Shown here in pieces: positions 36,663 through 47,980 of a stretch of 64,000 nucleotides of DNA; positions within the stretch are counted from its first letter, which is position 1, and the number at the start of each line of letters is the position of its first letter. The translations under genes and the position numbers were made by a program. This DNA comes from Selaginella tamariscina (taxonomy: Eukaryota > Streptophyta > Lycopodiopsida > Selaginellales > Selaginellaceae), in assembly GCA_003024785.1 (NCBI GenBank), contig PUQB01000228.1:21600-85599 (forward strand), written 5' to 3'. Under the pieces are notes generated by a model. That model saw nothing but the letters and a program-made list of their open reading frames with translations. It made no database searches and was not told the DNA's origin.

Positions 36663-36688
36663 TGCACGTTGTAACTAAAGTGGGCATG
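36663..36688 (+). repeat. Terminal inverted repeat of the second element copy
   Basis: The sequence reads TGCACGTTGTAAC then TAAAGTGGGCATG. It is preceded by TTATA in DNA that is continuous in the related repeat near 8200, which marks it as a true insertion boundary. Confidence 0.65.
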
Positions 36689-37092
36689 ATACGTGAAAAA
36701 TGGGAATATAAAATAAAATACTAATTAATACTTAAGTTTAATTATTATTAATCATTTAATTAATATGTAATTAAGCCTTAAAATATTAATTAATTAATTA
36801 ATTAATCCTTCAATAACCTTACTTAGTAAGGAATATTCCTAAAATATCTTAGAATATTCATATATTCTAAATAGTTTACAATAATGAAGAAATACTAAAA
36901 ACATAATTACAAATGAAATCATTTTCTTATCAACATGTTAATTTTTTATAATACTTTCTTTTTACATACAAGAAATCTTTTCATTTTGTTTAAATCATCA
37001 CTCTCCGGATTAATCAAATCATTTTGGTCAATTCTTGATGTTGTTGCTACCACTTAACACTCTCACGATGCAATTAGGAGTTGCCATCCTTG

Positions 37093-38173
37093 TTAATACA
37101 TAAGATGTGATAAGAGAAGGTCTGCATAAAGGTCATCTAAAAACTGACGTTCCTTAAGAATAATATTATAAAGCGCCCGGTTGCTATCCTTCATTTTATA
37201 AAATTCAATATCACGAGAAAGAAAAGCTTCAGGAAATGTATGATACGGTGGATACTGCTCACAAAAATTTTCGAGATTCTTCTTTCTGAGGCACGTATCC
37301 AAGTAGTTCACTAGCTCATCCATGATATCGGTATCAGAATATGGATCGAAAGTGATTGGATGAATACAAGCAATGTTTTGGTTGAGCATAGCCTTCTGAG
37401 GAGAGTCATCTACTACTAAGATATGTGCATTCTTCGTTATCCTTAAGCGACTGATCTCCCCATGAGTCCCAATTATTCTTTCATTCTTGAAGAAGTACGG
37501 CTTGCTTTCCTTTCTTATATTGTGAAATTCGAGAGGTTTATGATACATTCGCTGGTCAAAAATCCAATCTTTACGAATCACCTCTTCTGTAACACTACAA
37601 TGTTTTCTTAAGCAAATTCAACAGCGGTGTTAAGTTATGAATCTGCATGCATGACCAAATCCCCACAAGCGCACTCATCTCCTTAAGCTTTTGAAAGAGA
37701 CGATCCAACCCTGGACGAAAAATAATATCATATCGAAATTTACCATGACAAGGAATGAAATCTCCTTGTTTGATTTCTTTTTTCCTATCCTGGGGCCTTT
37801 GTCGATGAAGCAGAACACCATTGACATCCAACAACACAATATGGCCATGAGTAACATGAGATAGCGTTGCCTCTTGAATACTTTGCAAATCACTTGTTTG
37901 CTCCCTTTCACATTTATCCGTTGCCACTATCTCGTTGCCTATCCCTTCATCATTTAATTGTACATCATCCTTACAAGATTCAGATATTGCATGCGCTGAA
38001 GAAATTGATTTCGGAATTGAAGCCAATAAAAATGATGATGAAGTGGCCCCATGGTAACGATGTTTTGAGCTGCATTATTATCCATTTCCTGCATGAACTC
38101 TGTCATTCTGACATGTGGCACAAGAAATTGTCGCCAAACCCTCTCTTACCTCATGCCAATGCTGAAAATCCAT
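37093..38173 (-). CDS. HAD phosphatase gene, second copy
   Basis: The same protein as at 23124-24283. Exon 1 is 38150-38173. The part 38026-37595 reads LLDVNGVLLHR and FRPGLDRLFQKLKEM in one frame, intact where the other copy is broken. An extra A in a run near 37612 then breaks this copy, where the other copy is intact. The remaining 162 codons (37581-37093) carry KPYFFKNERIIG and LVVDDSPQKAML. Together the copies support a real, uninterrupted protein. A few amino-acid changes (for example GALVG to SALVG) show that the copies are not identical. Confidence 0.5.
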
Positions 38174-38371
38174 GTTCTCAATTATTTCATTACATCTGCA
38201 AAATGATAATTAGCTGACCTTAAAATTATCAAGGTATATTATTTACCTTGTTAATGTGTGACCATGTTTGAACTAAAGCTTCATTAATCCTTGAGAATTT
38301 ATTTCTGTACAAATATAAAAGAAATATACAAAAATGCCTTATGTTACACTCATTTACAACTATTCATCACT

Positions 38372-41302
38372 CTAACAATTCATTATCAATTCTTCTTCGC
38401 TATTACCTTCTGAGTGAGGCGAAGAAGGTCTAAGCCGTTTGTGAGATGGTTCGAGATCTTCTGCATCTTCTATTGATGTTTCCATGGGTACTGGAGTGTG
38501 CGAATGTTCTGTACTCCTCGAGATAACTTCTGGTCTAATATCTGATTGAAGTTCGTTCTCAGACTCCGACATTGAACCAGATTCACCTTCAGAGCTATCG
38601 CACTTATCTGGAGGGAACTTTCTCAAATACGCCTTTATGGATTCGTTGGGGTATTCAGTTGAGAACCTATCCACTTGTTCAGGTCCTCAACCATGGTCTT
38701 ATCCTTTTCAACGGCAAACACACATGTATGCGGAAGGTAACACTCCTTCAAGACGAACCCCTAGTGCAGTAGTCAAAAACCCACGCATCACTGTCAGGAC
38801 CCTAATCAAGTTGACGATGCTCCGTGCCGCTTGACTTGTGATGTTTGGATAACGTACATTGCCGAATACGTCACTCCCACTATCGGTGTATCGGATGGAG
38901 GTTCAGGGCCGTTGGAGTGCAAACAGATGCCTGGCCAGTCATTTGGAAGCTTGAAATTGTTTGGCGCATTCCTAACAACCAAGTGAACAACGGTATCAAT
39001 GCACTTGGATTAGCATCGTTCATATAAATCCTGTCACCCGCCGATCCATCACGAACAATTGAAACGGTTTCCTACAAGCAGTGATGTTACCCCATAAAGT
39101 CTCCGAATCTAACAACAAACATCTGTAGGGCTTGTCGTGATTCGTAGCATCCTCCTTTATAAGGTTCAATTCGGTTCTCCGCTGCTGAAGGACTGCCATA
39201 AGAGAAGGCGTCATCCCAATGTTCTCCTTTTTGGCGTTGGCGTGCAATAGATTCTTGCCTAGATCTTCCGATTGGTTCACCCATTCGACAAGCATATCAT
39301 CGTTCGTCACATGCAAATATTTGCTGACCTCTTCATATGTTGAAGTCGAGGTCCAACCCAGTTTGTGGCAGTGTATTCCCAACCACTCCTTGAAATGCCT
39401 GACCGTCTTCAACTCCATTGCCTTGAGATGAAAAGGAGAGGTTGGGCTGCTGTTATTAATTTGTAGTTTGCCATCGATCACCAAATCAGCCAAGACTTCC
39501 ATCTCCTCCATCGTTGTTCCATTTAAAGGCTTCAACCATGTGAGCTTGAAATCGTTGTCTACATCCTTTGTAGATTGAACAGACTTAGCCTTCGGCGTCT
39601 TACTGGGTTTCTTTGCAGACTTTTCTGAGGGCTCCCCTTCACTTGTCTGCTTCTTCTTCAGTGTTCCTTTTGAAAAGGATTCCATAATCCCCAACCATTT
39701 GGCAAAGATCCTATCTTCGGGGCAAGAAATCAACATCATCAGAAAGGATGTTTCCTTCCCGCCCACCTGGGCAAAATCAACTGCTGCAATTTCTTCAACT
39801 CTCTGAGGAAAAAGACAGATTAATATACCGGCGAGATAAATCCCGCCCAAACAATTTGCTTACCCGGTATTCCGCAGATTGTGTATTCCCTGCGGTAGCT
39901 CTTTGTGGTCGCTGAAGAGATTCCCACACGGCTCGCGTGTGTTTAAACTTCTCCCATATTTTGCTGTTGTAGTGGTTGGTGTCGGCAGCGTCCCATTCCG
40001 CCGATAACTTATGGTACTGCTCGATTGTGAGATTCGGCTTAGCTAAAAACGCCGATCTTTTTGTCAGCTTCTCACGGGTATGCTCGGAAAGTTTTGTTGC
40101 CATCGTTCCTTTGTTGTGTTCATCGAGAAGTCGTTGGGCTGCCGTTATTGTGTGCTGGCCACTAATGATGTAGTACTTGATAGATTTTTATTCTCCGTCT
40201 GAATCTTCATGAGTTGTTCTGGTGTTGTGATCCAGACTTTGTCAGCGCCCTTCCTTCTTTCATAGTATGGACACAAAACAGCATTATGTGGAACGGTATA
40301 AGAATTGTCGTCCTTCATCTTCTCCATGAGCTCAGCTACACGTTCCTGGTTGAGTGGCCTGTAATTGAAGTTTGGGTTGACGCTGCAATATTTAACCCTA
40401 CAAGGATAAATCTTATCATCCAACATCATTTCCTTGTGACTTATTGCAGCATGAGATGCCACAGGTGCAGCTGACAAAACGATTGATGATTTTCTTTTGC
40501 GATCCGAATCAACATGTGTGATCCCCGACTGCAGCTGTTCTAGTGTTCTCGGTACACTCTTCCAGCTCCCAAAGCTCCTAAGCAAATTGAACGTGATCTG
40601 TAGAGAACCTGAGACCGAGCCACCCTCTCAATCTCCATTATGATGTCGCTGTGTTCTTCTTCAATGTGAAGAGGGAAGATTGCTTCACTTGCTGATTTTC
40701 TGTATTGTGAAGCAATATCTCCTGACAATACACCTACTCGATGAGTCTGAAGATTTTCGAAGTAGACATCCAGATGGATCCCCTCCATAGATGGGCTTTC
40801 GTTGAGTTGAAGAAGAACTCCAAGGTCAACATCATTAGTGAACACGTGAACGTCATTATCCACAAGTCGACAAAACCACCCGAAATTAATGTTGTAACTG
40901 ACGACCTCTGGATCCGAGAACGTGACATTGGATGGAACAAGGCATATGTGTCGAGAATCGTCCAATCTGGGTTCGCAGCCTGCTTTCGGGTGCTTGACTA
41001 GCGAATCTACTTTCCATTGTTTTGCTTGTCCATGAGATGTGACAGAGGTTAATTTGACAGCAGCCATGGTTGCTCCAATGCGCTTCCCATTTATCTTAAA
41101 ATATGGCCAAGTTGATTCCAGAATCCCCCTGCCCATCTCTTCTCCTGCTCTTGTCTTTAATGTCACCTCAATTCCACATCTGAATACAAAAATGATTAGT
41201 TCAAGTATCCGAGTATAACAGATTTTATTTTAATTCTTACCCAGAATTTGACGACGACTCCATACTAATGACTCGATCTCCTTGTTTGATCAAATCGTCC
41301 TT
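38372..41302 (-). pseudogene. ParB/methylase-like gene, second copy, deleted internally
   Basis: The same exon layout as 19782-22920 in mirror image, ATG at 41263 within a longer first visible exon. The ParB-like region is present (40585-40145 and 40103-39795) with a length difference in the same A run as the other copy (five A's against four; six or three would keep the frame). A 206-bp deletion corresponding to 22047-22252 removes the end of one exon, its intron and the start of the last exon, so the protein stops after MDRRVTGFI. This copy cannot make the full methylase-like domain. The SAM-motif part and acidic tail (38674-38372) remain. Confidence 0.6.
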
Positions 41303-41594
41303 CTGCAAAATAATACACTATGAATACAAATCATATAAAAACGCACACACACTTGTATAAACCCGAATATACAAAAATAATACACAGAGAGAAGTAGACG
41401 TAATTAACTGTCCGAAGCTCACATTTGTGTAGTGCAAAAGAAAGATAACATTTCGTTTTAGAACCACCACAAATGTGAGCTCTGGACAGTTTTACATAGA
41501 TTCCTAGCTTTTACTCGAAATATTATAAGATGATAAAAGTAAATAAAATGAGATATGCAACTTATATATACTAATACACATATATATTCACATG

Positions 41595-42729
41595 GAAGGT
41601 GCGGCGGGATTAATCTCGCCACCCCTTCAATGCCTCCTGAAAGAGTGGGCGGGATTAATCTCGCCACCTTTCTGGAGGCCTTGAACGGGAGTGCGGAATT
41701 AATCTTGCCACCCTTCTCGGTCTCAGAGAGAACTGGGCAGGATTTATTTCTCACACCCCTTCAGTGACTCCAGAAAGGGGCGGGATTAATCTCGCCCACC
41801 ATGTAAGATGGTTAAATGAATTTCCCCACCCTTCCCAATTCTCTCCATTGGTATGTTGAAAACCTTCTACGTCTCAGACAGAAACGTTTAGGATTGGTCC
41901 GACTCACCAATGGAGAAAAAAGGAAGGGTGGCGGGATTCATTCCTCCAACAGGCATTGAAGACTCGGCGGGATTAATCCCGCCGCCCAGGGCCTTCACTC
42001 GGTCCCTATGCGGCGGGATTAATCCCGCCGGACGCCAATTCCCTGCGCGGAATCGGGCGGGATTAATCCCGCGCCTAGGCACTTCAGGCAGGCCAATGGC
42101 GGCGGGATAAATCCCGCATTCCGCGCAGGGAATTGGCGTCCGGCGGGATTAATCCCGCCTCCCAGGCCCTTCACTCGGGCCTTAGTCGGCGGGATTAATC
42201 CCGCCGAACGCCAATGCCCTGTGCGAAATCTTGCGGGATTAATCCCGCCGCCTAGGCCCTTCAGGCAGGCCAATGGCGGCGGGATAAATCCCGCCCGATT
42301 CCGCGCAGGGCATGCGTACGCGGCGGGATTAATCCCGCCCACCATGTAAGGGATGGTGAAATTAATCCCACCACCCTTCTCAGTTCCCTCCATTGGTATT
42401 TTGTAAACCTTCTCCGTCTCAGACAGAGTTAGTCGGGATTGATTCAACATACCAATGGAGGAAAAAAAGAAGGGTGGCGGATTAATCCGCCACCGGGCAA
42501 TGAAGGTTCGGAGAGACTAATCCCGCCGCCCTCTCGTAAATCATGCGCTCACACATATATATTGGCTGCGGCATTTTGAACAGGGATGGGTGGGGGCGGG
42601 ATTAATCCCGCCGCTTATATCCTGCGGAAGTGCCTGAGCGGCGGGATTAATCCCGCCGCCCTCCGCGAAGGGCATGAGCGTGGGGCGGATTAATCCCGCC
42701 GTTCATGTCCTGCGTGAATTCCCTGGGCG
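41595..42729. repeat. Palindrome array C (mirror of array B)
   Basis: The same palindromes and hairpins as array B in reverse order. Part of the ~183-bp higher-order unit present on the left is missing here. The array is cut by the N run. Confidence 0.85.
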
Positions 42730-43574
42730 NNNNNNNNNNNNNNNNNNNNNNNNNNNNNNNNNNNNNNNNNNNNNNNNNNNNNNNNNNNNNNNNNNNNNNN
42801 NNNNNNNNNNNNNNNNNNNNNNNNNNNNNNNNNNNNNNNNNNNNNNNNNNNNNNNNNNNNNNNNNNNNNNNNNNNNNNNNNNNNNNNNNNNNNNNNNNNN
42901 NNNNNNNNNNNNNNNNNNNNNNNNNNNNNNNNNNNNNNNNNNNNNNNNNNNNNNNNNNNNNNNNNNNNNNNNNNNNNNNNNNNNNNNNNNNNNNNNNNNN
43001 NNNNNNNNNNNNNNNNNNNNNNNNNNNNNNNNNNNNNNNNNNNNNNNNNNNNNNNNNNNNNNNNNNNNNNNNNNNNNNNNNNNNNNNNNNNNNNNNNNNN
43101 NNNNNNNNNNNNNNNNNNNNNNNNNNNNNNNNNNNNNNNNNNNNNNNNNNNNNNNNNNNNNNNNNNNNNNNNNNNNNNNNNNNNNNNNNNNNNNNNNNNN
43201 NNNNNNNNNNNNNNNNNNNNNNNNNNNNNNNNNNNNNNNNNNNNNNNNNNNNNNNNNNNNNNNNNNNNNNNNNNNNNNNNNNNNNNNNNNNNNNNNNNNN
43301 NNNNNNNNNNNNNNNNNNNNNNNNNNNNNNNNNNNNNNNNNNNNNNNNNNNNNNNNNNNNNNNNNNNNNNNNNNNNNNNNNNNNNNNNNNNNNNNNNNNN
43401 NNNNNNNNNNNNNNNNNNNNNNNNNNNNNNNNNNNNNNNNNNNNNNNNNNNNNNNNNNNNNNNNNNNNNNNNNNNNNNNNNNNNNNNNNNNNNNNNNNNN
43501 NNNNNNNNNNNNNNNNNNNNNNNNNNNNNNNNNNNNNNNNNNNNNNNNNNNNNNNNNNNNNNNNNNNNNNNNNN
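42730..43574. other. Assembly gap, 845 N
   Basis: Nuclear element DNA ends here on the left and chloroplast DNA starts on the right. No sequence crosses the junction, so physical linkage is not shown. Long open frames reported across it are meaningless. Confidence 0.99.
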
Positions 43575-43646
43575 GTATGAAGCGGGAATTTCATGTACGG
43601 TTCTGAAACGGAGTTTCGTCTTGCTCGTTGGAGGAACAACCGTAAC
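43575..43646 (+). other. 3' end of ycf3 group II intron 1
   Basis: The first visible bases, GTATGAAGC then GGAATTTCATGTACGGTTC, form the bulk of a domain V hairpin, the catalytic core of group II introns. The 3' part of the intron follows up to exon 2. The 5' part and exon 1 are in the gap or absent. Confidence 0.75.
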
Positions 43647-44850
43647 GAATGTCGGCTCAGCCCGTGGGGGAATATGCGGAAGCTTCACGGAATCATTATG
43701 AGGCCGCGCGCCCAGAAACCGATCCCTATGATAGAAGTTATATACCATATAACATAGGTCCCGTTCACGCGAGTAGTGGAGAACATGCCAGGGCTTTGGA
43801 TCATTACTTTCAGGCTTTGAGACGAAATCCTTCTCTGCCGCAGGCCCTCAATAATACGGCCGTGACCTGTCATTACGTGCGGCTACCTGGACCGCATGAC
43901 CCAGCGGTCGATAATCACCGGGAAAACGAGGGGCCCCCGCGAATTTACCATCCAGTAATGATTGCTCTTACTAGCCGCGGAGGGATACCCTCCTTTATAG
44001 CCGCCCGGGCCCGGGGGGGTTCGAAAGCCTATATTACGTAGTCTACGGATAGCACTAATAAATCGGTATTGATTGGTGGGTCGTGCGCCGCTAGGATCGA
44101 TCGCTAGAAATCCGGGCCGGTACGAGAGAATCCGCTTCTGGAAGTGAAAGAATCGACTCGCGTAATGTAGTTAGATCGATTCCGGAATCCGTCGGGCAGC
44201 GGCGCGGCATTGGGTCCCAAAGAAGTTAGGAGTGTGGGGTTATTATACGTATTTGCGGTAAGATAGTTACTGTCGTAGGCGGCGACGCGGCACCTCTAAA
44301 TCGAAAAAATAAATGGTATTGACGTTATTGGTTCTTCTAGTTCCGCTCTACGTCGCATCGCCATCAGTAGGAGGAAGGGTAAGATTTGGTTCCCCCTCCG
44401 AGGGGGTTCAATCAGAAACCGATCCCGTCGACCCTTCTTTACCCGGTGACTCCCGTTTTGCCGGGCAAGCAAGCAGGTGCACGAATCTGCGAAAGGAAAT
44501 TGGAAGTTCTCGCCGCAAACAATTTTCTTTTTTCGATGGTTATACGAAGGACGATCTTCGTATGCAACGCGCGGGGCGGTCCCCGGAAGCAGTAACCGGA
44601 CGGGGAAGAGTTGGTGGAGCCGTATGAAACGATCAATTTTCCAGTACGGCTCCCAGGGACGGAACCTTCCCGATGTGAAGACACCTATCCCGCCCGAGGG
44701 GAACGAGCCATTCGCCAAGGAGATCTTGAAACTTCCGAGGCTCGGTTTGATAGGGCTGCCGATTATTGGAAACAAGCCGTGCTGCTCGCTCCAAACAATT
44801 ACATCGAAGCGCAGAATCGGTTGAAGGTGACGGGACGTTTTGTGGACCAG
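43647..44850 (+). CDS. ycf3: Ycf3, photosystem I assembly factor (exons 2 and 3)
   Basis: Exon 2 (about 43647-43876) starts at the conserved GMSAQ...GEYAEA position and covers the TPR repeats (YDRSYI, NGEHA-like [22 protein letters not shown]) up to CHY. Exon 3 (44695-44850) continues [25 protein letters not shown] and YIEAQN. Ycf3 is a TPR chaperone for PsaA/PsaB assembly in the thylakoid. The genomic frame runs on to TAA at 44899-44901, but CAG at 44848-44850 sits exactly where the family ends (GRFVD), so editing to UAG probably makes the stop. Several Pro/Ser codons (for example SYIPYN, usually SYILYN) need C-to-U editing. Exon 1 is not visible. Confidence 0.88.
43877..44694 (+). other. 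ycf3 group II intron 2
   Basis: It begins with the group II consensus-like GTGCG at 43877. A domain V hairpin, GAGCCGTATGAAACGATC... AGTACGGCTC, lies at 44617-44652, about 45 bp before the exon. Its position between CHY and RGE codons is the usual one for the second ycf3 intron. Confidence 0.85.
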
Positions 44851-44901
44851 TGGCATTATTATGCGTATCGGATCGGTCTGCGCAGAATGGGTTGGGCATA
44901 A

Positions 44902-45708
44902 CCCCTCCCTTAGCACCTCGTACCGACTGGTTGGCGGAACTGATGGAATGTAAATAGTCGTGACGGCGGCACGGCACGGCACGGCACGCCGAGTCTCGCG
45001 CGAGGGACCCAAGGAGACTGTTCGTTTTCCCCCCTCGCGCCGCGAACGTATGGGGGTTGTTTTACGTATTGTGGAGCACTCGTCAATCCTGTGCTTCCGC
45101 TCGTTGCTGATCGGACCCCCGACGTGACATAGAAGAGGGTGCCCCCGCGATCGGGTAGCGCGAAAGCCCCCTGCATATCTACCCACTATCGGTGGACTAA
45201 TTACTACTTGTCACTACGTACCGATGGTCCGATGCGCAGTACAAATGGAACACGATTATGCGCCCCCGCTCTTTTTGCTACAACCCGTGCGGAACCGCCG
45301 TCATCACGTGGTGTCGCAGACCCGCGGGAGGCGCATGAGTGGCATAGGATGGTGCATTGGCGCCGGGCGAGTACCGAGGCATTGTATCCGACGAATCGAT
45401 AGGTTGAGGTGATAGGCTATGGCGAGTTATTGGAATCGATTGGGCCGCCTGCCTATCAGATATACGACGAATATTGCAAAGGGCGCGCGTGGAAGGGCGG
45501 GCACCCCGAGTAGTGGTCCCTTGGGCGCCCTCAGGGCGTGCCATAATGAAATCGAATACCCGCCCGAGCTCCCGTATTTATTATAGCTGCTCCGGTCTCG
45601 GACGAATGAGTGAGGAATGTAATAAAGGGGGAATCCCGGAACCCGCGGGGGTTCACTAATCACTATCGGCGGGTCCCCCCCGCCTTACCCGGAAAGGGGA
45701 GAACCCTG
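44902..45708. other. ycf3-psaA intergenic DNA
   Basis: GC-rich with no recognisable gene. It contains a short CGGCA tandem run at about 44965-44990. The psaA promoter or leader should lie in its right part. Confidence 0.5.
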
Positions 45709-47955
45709 ACGACTATCCGTCCGGCGGAACCAAGAACCAGAATTGCTGTGGAAACGGATCCCGTGAATACCTCTTTCAAAGAATGGTCCAAACCCGGCCA
45801 CTCCTCGCGAACCCTGGCTAAGGGCCCTAATACCACTACCTGGATTTGGGACTTGCATGCCGATGTTCATGATTCTGACAGCCATACCAACGATTTGGAG
45901 GATATTTCTCGAAAAATCTTTAGTGCTCACTCTGGCCAACTAGCCATCATTTTCGTCTGGTTGAGCGGTATGTACTTCCACGGAGCCCGTTTCTCGAATT
46001 ACGAGGCATGGTTGAACGATCCGATCCACATTAAACCTAGTGCCCAGGTCGTCTGGTCAGTAGTAGGTCAGGAGATTTCAAACGGAGACGTCGGCGGGGG
46101 CTTCCAGGGAATCCAAATAACCTCTGGACTCTTTCAGACTCGGCGGGCATCTGGGATCACCAGCGAATTACAATTGTATTCCACTGCAATCGGTGGATTA
46201 ATTTTTGCAACGCCAATGCTTTTCGCTGGTTGGTTTCACTACCACAAAGCAGCACCCCAACTGGCTTGGTTCCAGAATGTGGAATCCATGTTGAATCACC
46301 ACTTGGCGGGACTACTGGGATTAGGCTCCTTGTCCTGGGCGGGGCACCAAGTGCACGTTTCTTTACCTATAAACCAGCTTCTGGATGCCGGAGTGGATGC
46401 CAAAGAGATTCCTCTACCTCACGAATCTATTCTGGATCGCCATCTTTTGGCCCAATTCCATCCAGGGTTCGCCAGGGGGTTAGCACCATTCTCTACCCTG
46501 GATTGGTCAGAATACCCGGATTTTTTAACCTTTCGCGGGAGTCTAAACCCGGTAACCGGGGGCTTGTGGCTGACCGACACCGCCCATCATCATTTAGCCA
46601 TTGCAGTCGCCTTTTCGATAGCTGGTCATGTTTATAGGACCAACTGGGGTATCGGTCACAGCCCAAAAGAGATTCTGGAAGCCCATAAAGGTCCGTTCAC
46701 CGGGGAGGGTCACAGGGGTCTATACGGAATTTTCACTACCTCGTGGCACGCCCAATTAGCCCTCAATCCAGCTATGCTGGGCTCCCTCACGATCGTGGTA
46801 GCTCACCACATGTATTCTATGCCCCCTTATCCGTACCTGGCCACCGATTACGGTACTCAACTCTCTTTGTTCACGCATCACATGTGGATCGGCGGGTTCC
46901 TCATCGTTGGGGCGGCTGCACACGCAGCCATCTTTATGGTGAGGGATTACGATCCAGCCACTCAGTGTAACAATTTATTGGACCGTGTCCTGCGGCACCG
47001 CGACGCAATGGTGTCGCACCTTAATCGGGTATGTATCTCCTCGGGTTTCCATAGCTTTGGTTTATACATCCATAACGACACGATGAGTGCCCTGGGGCGT
47101 CCTCAAGATATGTTTTCGGACACTGCTATAAGACTACAACCCGTATCTGCCCAGTGGGTACAGAACGCTCATGCTTCGGCGCCTACTTTGACAGCCCCGG
47201 CAGCAAACACCACCAGTTTAGCCTGGGGCGGTGACGTATTAGCAGTAGGCGGCAAGGTGGCTTTGTCAGCGATTCCGTTGGGGACCGCAGACTTTTTGGT
47301 TCATCATATTCATGCATTTACCATCCATGTAACTGTATTAATTCTACTTAAGGGCGTTCTGTTTGCTCGCAGTTCCCGCTTGGTGCCCGATAAAGCTAAT
47401 CCCGGCTTCCGTTTTCCCCGCGACGGCCCCGGGAGGGGAGGAACATGTCAAGTATCCGCTTGGGATCATGTTTCTTTAGGCCCATTCCGGATGTACAACT
47501 CCATTTCGGTGGGAATCTTTCACTTTAGCTGGAAAACGCAGTCCGATGTCTGGGGTAGCGTCGGCGATCAGGGAGCAGTAACTCACACAACCGGGGGAAA
47601 CTTCGCGCAAAGTTCGATTACCATTAATGGATGGCTTCGCGATTTCTTACGGGCACAGGCATCCCAAGTCATTCAATCTTATGGTTCCTCGTTATCCGCA
47701 TATGGTCTATTATTTTCGGGTGCTCATTCCGTTTGGGCTTTTAGTCCAACGTTTCTGTTTAGCGGTCGCGGGTATTGGCAAGAACTTATCGAATCTATCG
47801 TTTGGGCGCACAATAAATCGAGAGTAGCTCCCGCTATCCAGCCTAGAGCTTTGAGCATCGTACAAGGCCGCGCCGTGGGGGTGGCCCATTACCTTCTGGG
47901 TGGGATTGCCACAACATGGGCATTCTTCCTAGCAAGAATCATTGCGGTGGGATAA
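45709..47955 (+). CDS. psaA: Photosystem I P700 apoprotein A1
   Basis: 748 residues from an ACG at 45709, which aligns with the usual initiator (ACG-ACT-ATC-CGT for M-I-I-R) and would become AUG by editing. The frame is open without any break to the stop. Conserved parts such as [59 protein letters not shown] and the C-terminal [11 protein letters not shown] are evident. PsaA binds P700 chlorophyll and half of the Fx iron-sulfur cluster. One Fx cysteine is encoded as CGC (Arg, 47419-47421) in [12 protein letters not shown] and needs editing to UGC. Many other Ser/Pro/Arg/Thr codons (QTRRASGI for QIWRASGI) also need editing. It is followed by psaB after 25 bp, the usual psaA-psaB operon. Confidence 0.97.
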   Translation, partial: TTIRPAEPRTRIAVETDPVNTSFKEWSKPGHSSRTLAKGPNTTTWIWDLHADVHDSDSHTNDLEDISRKIFSAHSGQLAIIFVWLSGMYFHGARFSNYEAWLNDPIHIKPSAQVVWSVVGQEISNGDVGGGFQGIQITSGLFQTRRASGITSELQLYSTAIGGLIFATPMLFAGWFHYHKAAPQLAWFQNVESMLNHHLAGLLGLGSLSWAGHQVHVSLPINQLLDAGVDAKEIPLPHESILDRHLLAQFHPGFARGLAPFSTLDWSEYPDFLTFRGSLNPVTGGLWLTDTAHHHLAIAVAFSIAGHVYRTNWGIGHSPKEILEAHKGPFTGEGHRGLYGIFTTSWHAQLALNPAMLGSLTIVVAHHMYSMPPYPYLATDYGTQLSLFTHHMWIGGFLIVGAAAHAAIFMVRDYDPATQCNNLLDRVLRHRDAMVSHLNRVCISSGFHSFGLYIHNDTMSALGRPQDMFSDTAIRLQPVSAQWVQNAHASAPTLTAPAANTTSLAWGGDVLAVGGKVALSAIPLGTADFLVHHIHAFTIHVTVLILLKGVLFARSSRLVPDKANPGFRFPRDGPGRGGTCQVSAWDHVSLGPFRMYNSISVGIFHFSWKTQSDVWGSVGDQGAVTHTTGGNFAQSSITINGWLRDFLRAQASQVIQSYGSSLSAYGLLFSGAHSVWAFSPTFLFSGRGYWQELIESIVWAHNKSRVAPAIQPRALSIVQGRAVGVAHYLLGGIATTWAFFLARIIAVG

Positions 47956-47980
47956 CGGCTAGGAGGATCTAAAAAGCATT

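Larger units (their letters stand above)
36663..42729. mobile_element. Second copy of the large element, inverted and cut by the gap
   Basis: It begins with the terminal repeat (36663-36688) and then follows, in mirror order, the HAD gene, the ParB/methylase-like gene, the hairpin and the palindrome array of 18350-24641. It ends at the N run. Similarity is high (long identical stretches) but with scattered one-base indels, a 206-bp deletion in the methylase-like gene and a shortened array. Its other end would lie in the gap or is missing from this scaffold. Confidence 0.7.

Noticed and set aside
42647..43748. Long open frames of 290-350 codons crossing the N run
   Set aside because: They consist almost entirely of unknown bases.
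44296..45186. A 296-codon minus-strand frame opposite ycf3
   Set aside because: It is antisense to a well-supported gene and intron, has no recognisable motif, and is open by chance in GC-rich DNA.
46230..46970. Second-frame plus-strand open frames inside psaA
   Set aside because: They overlap a conserved gene in another frame and have no similarity of their own.
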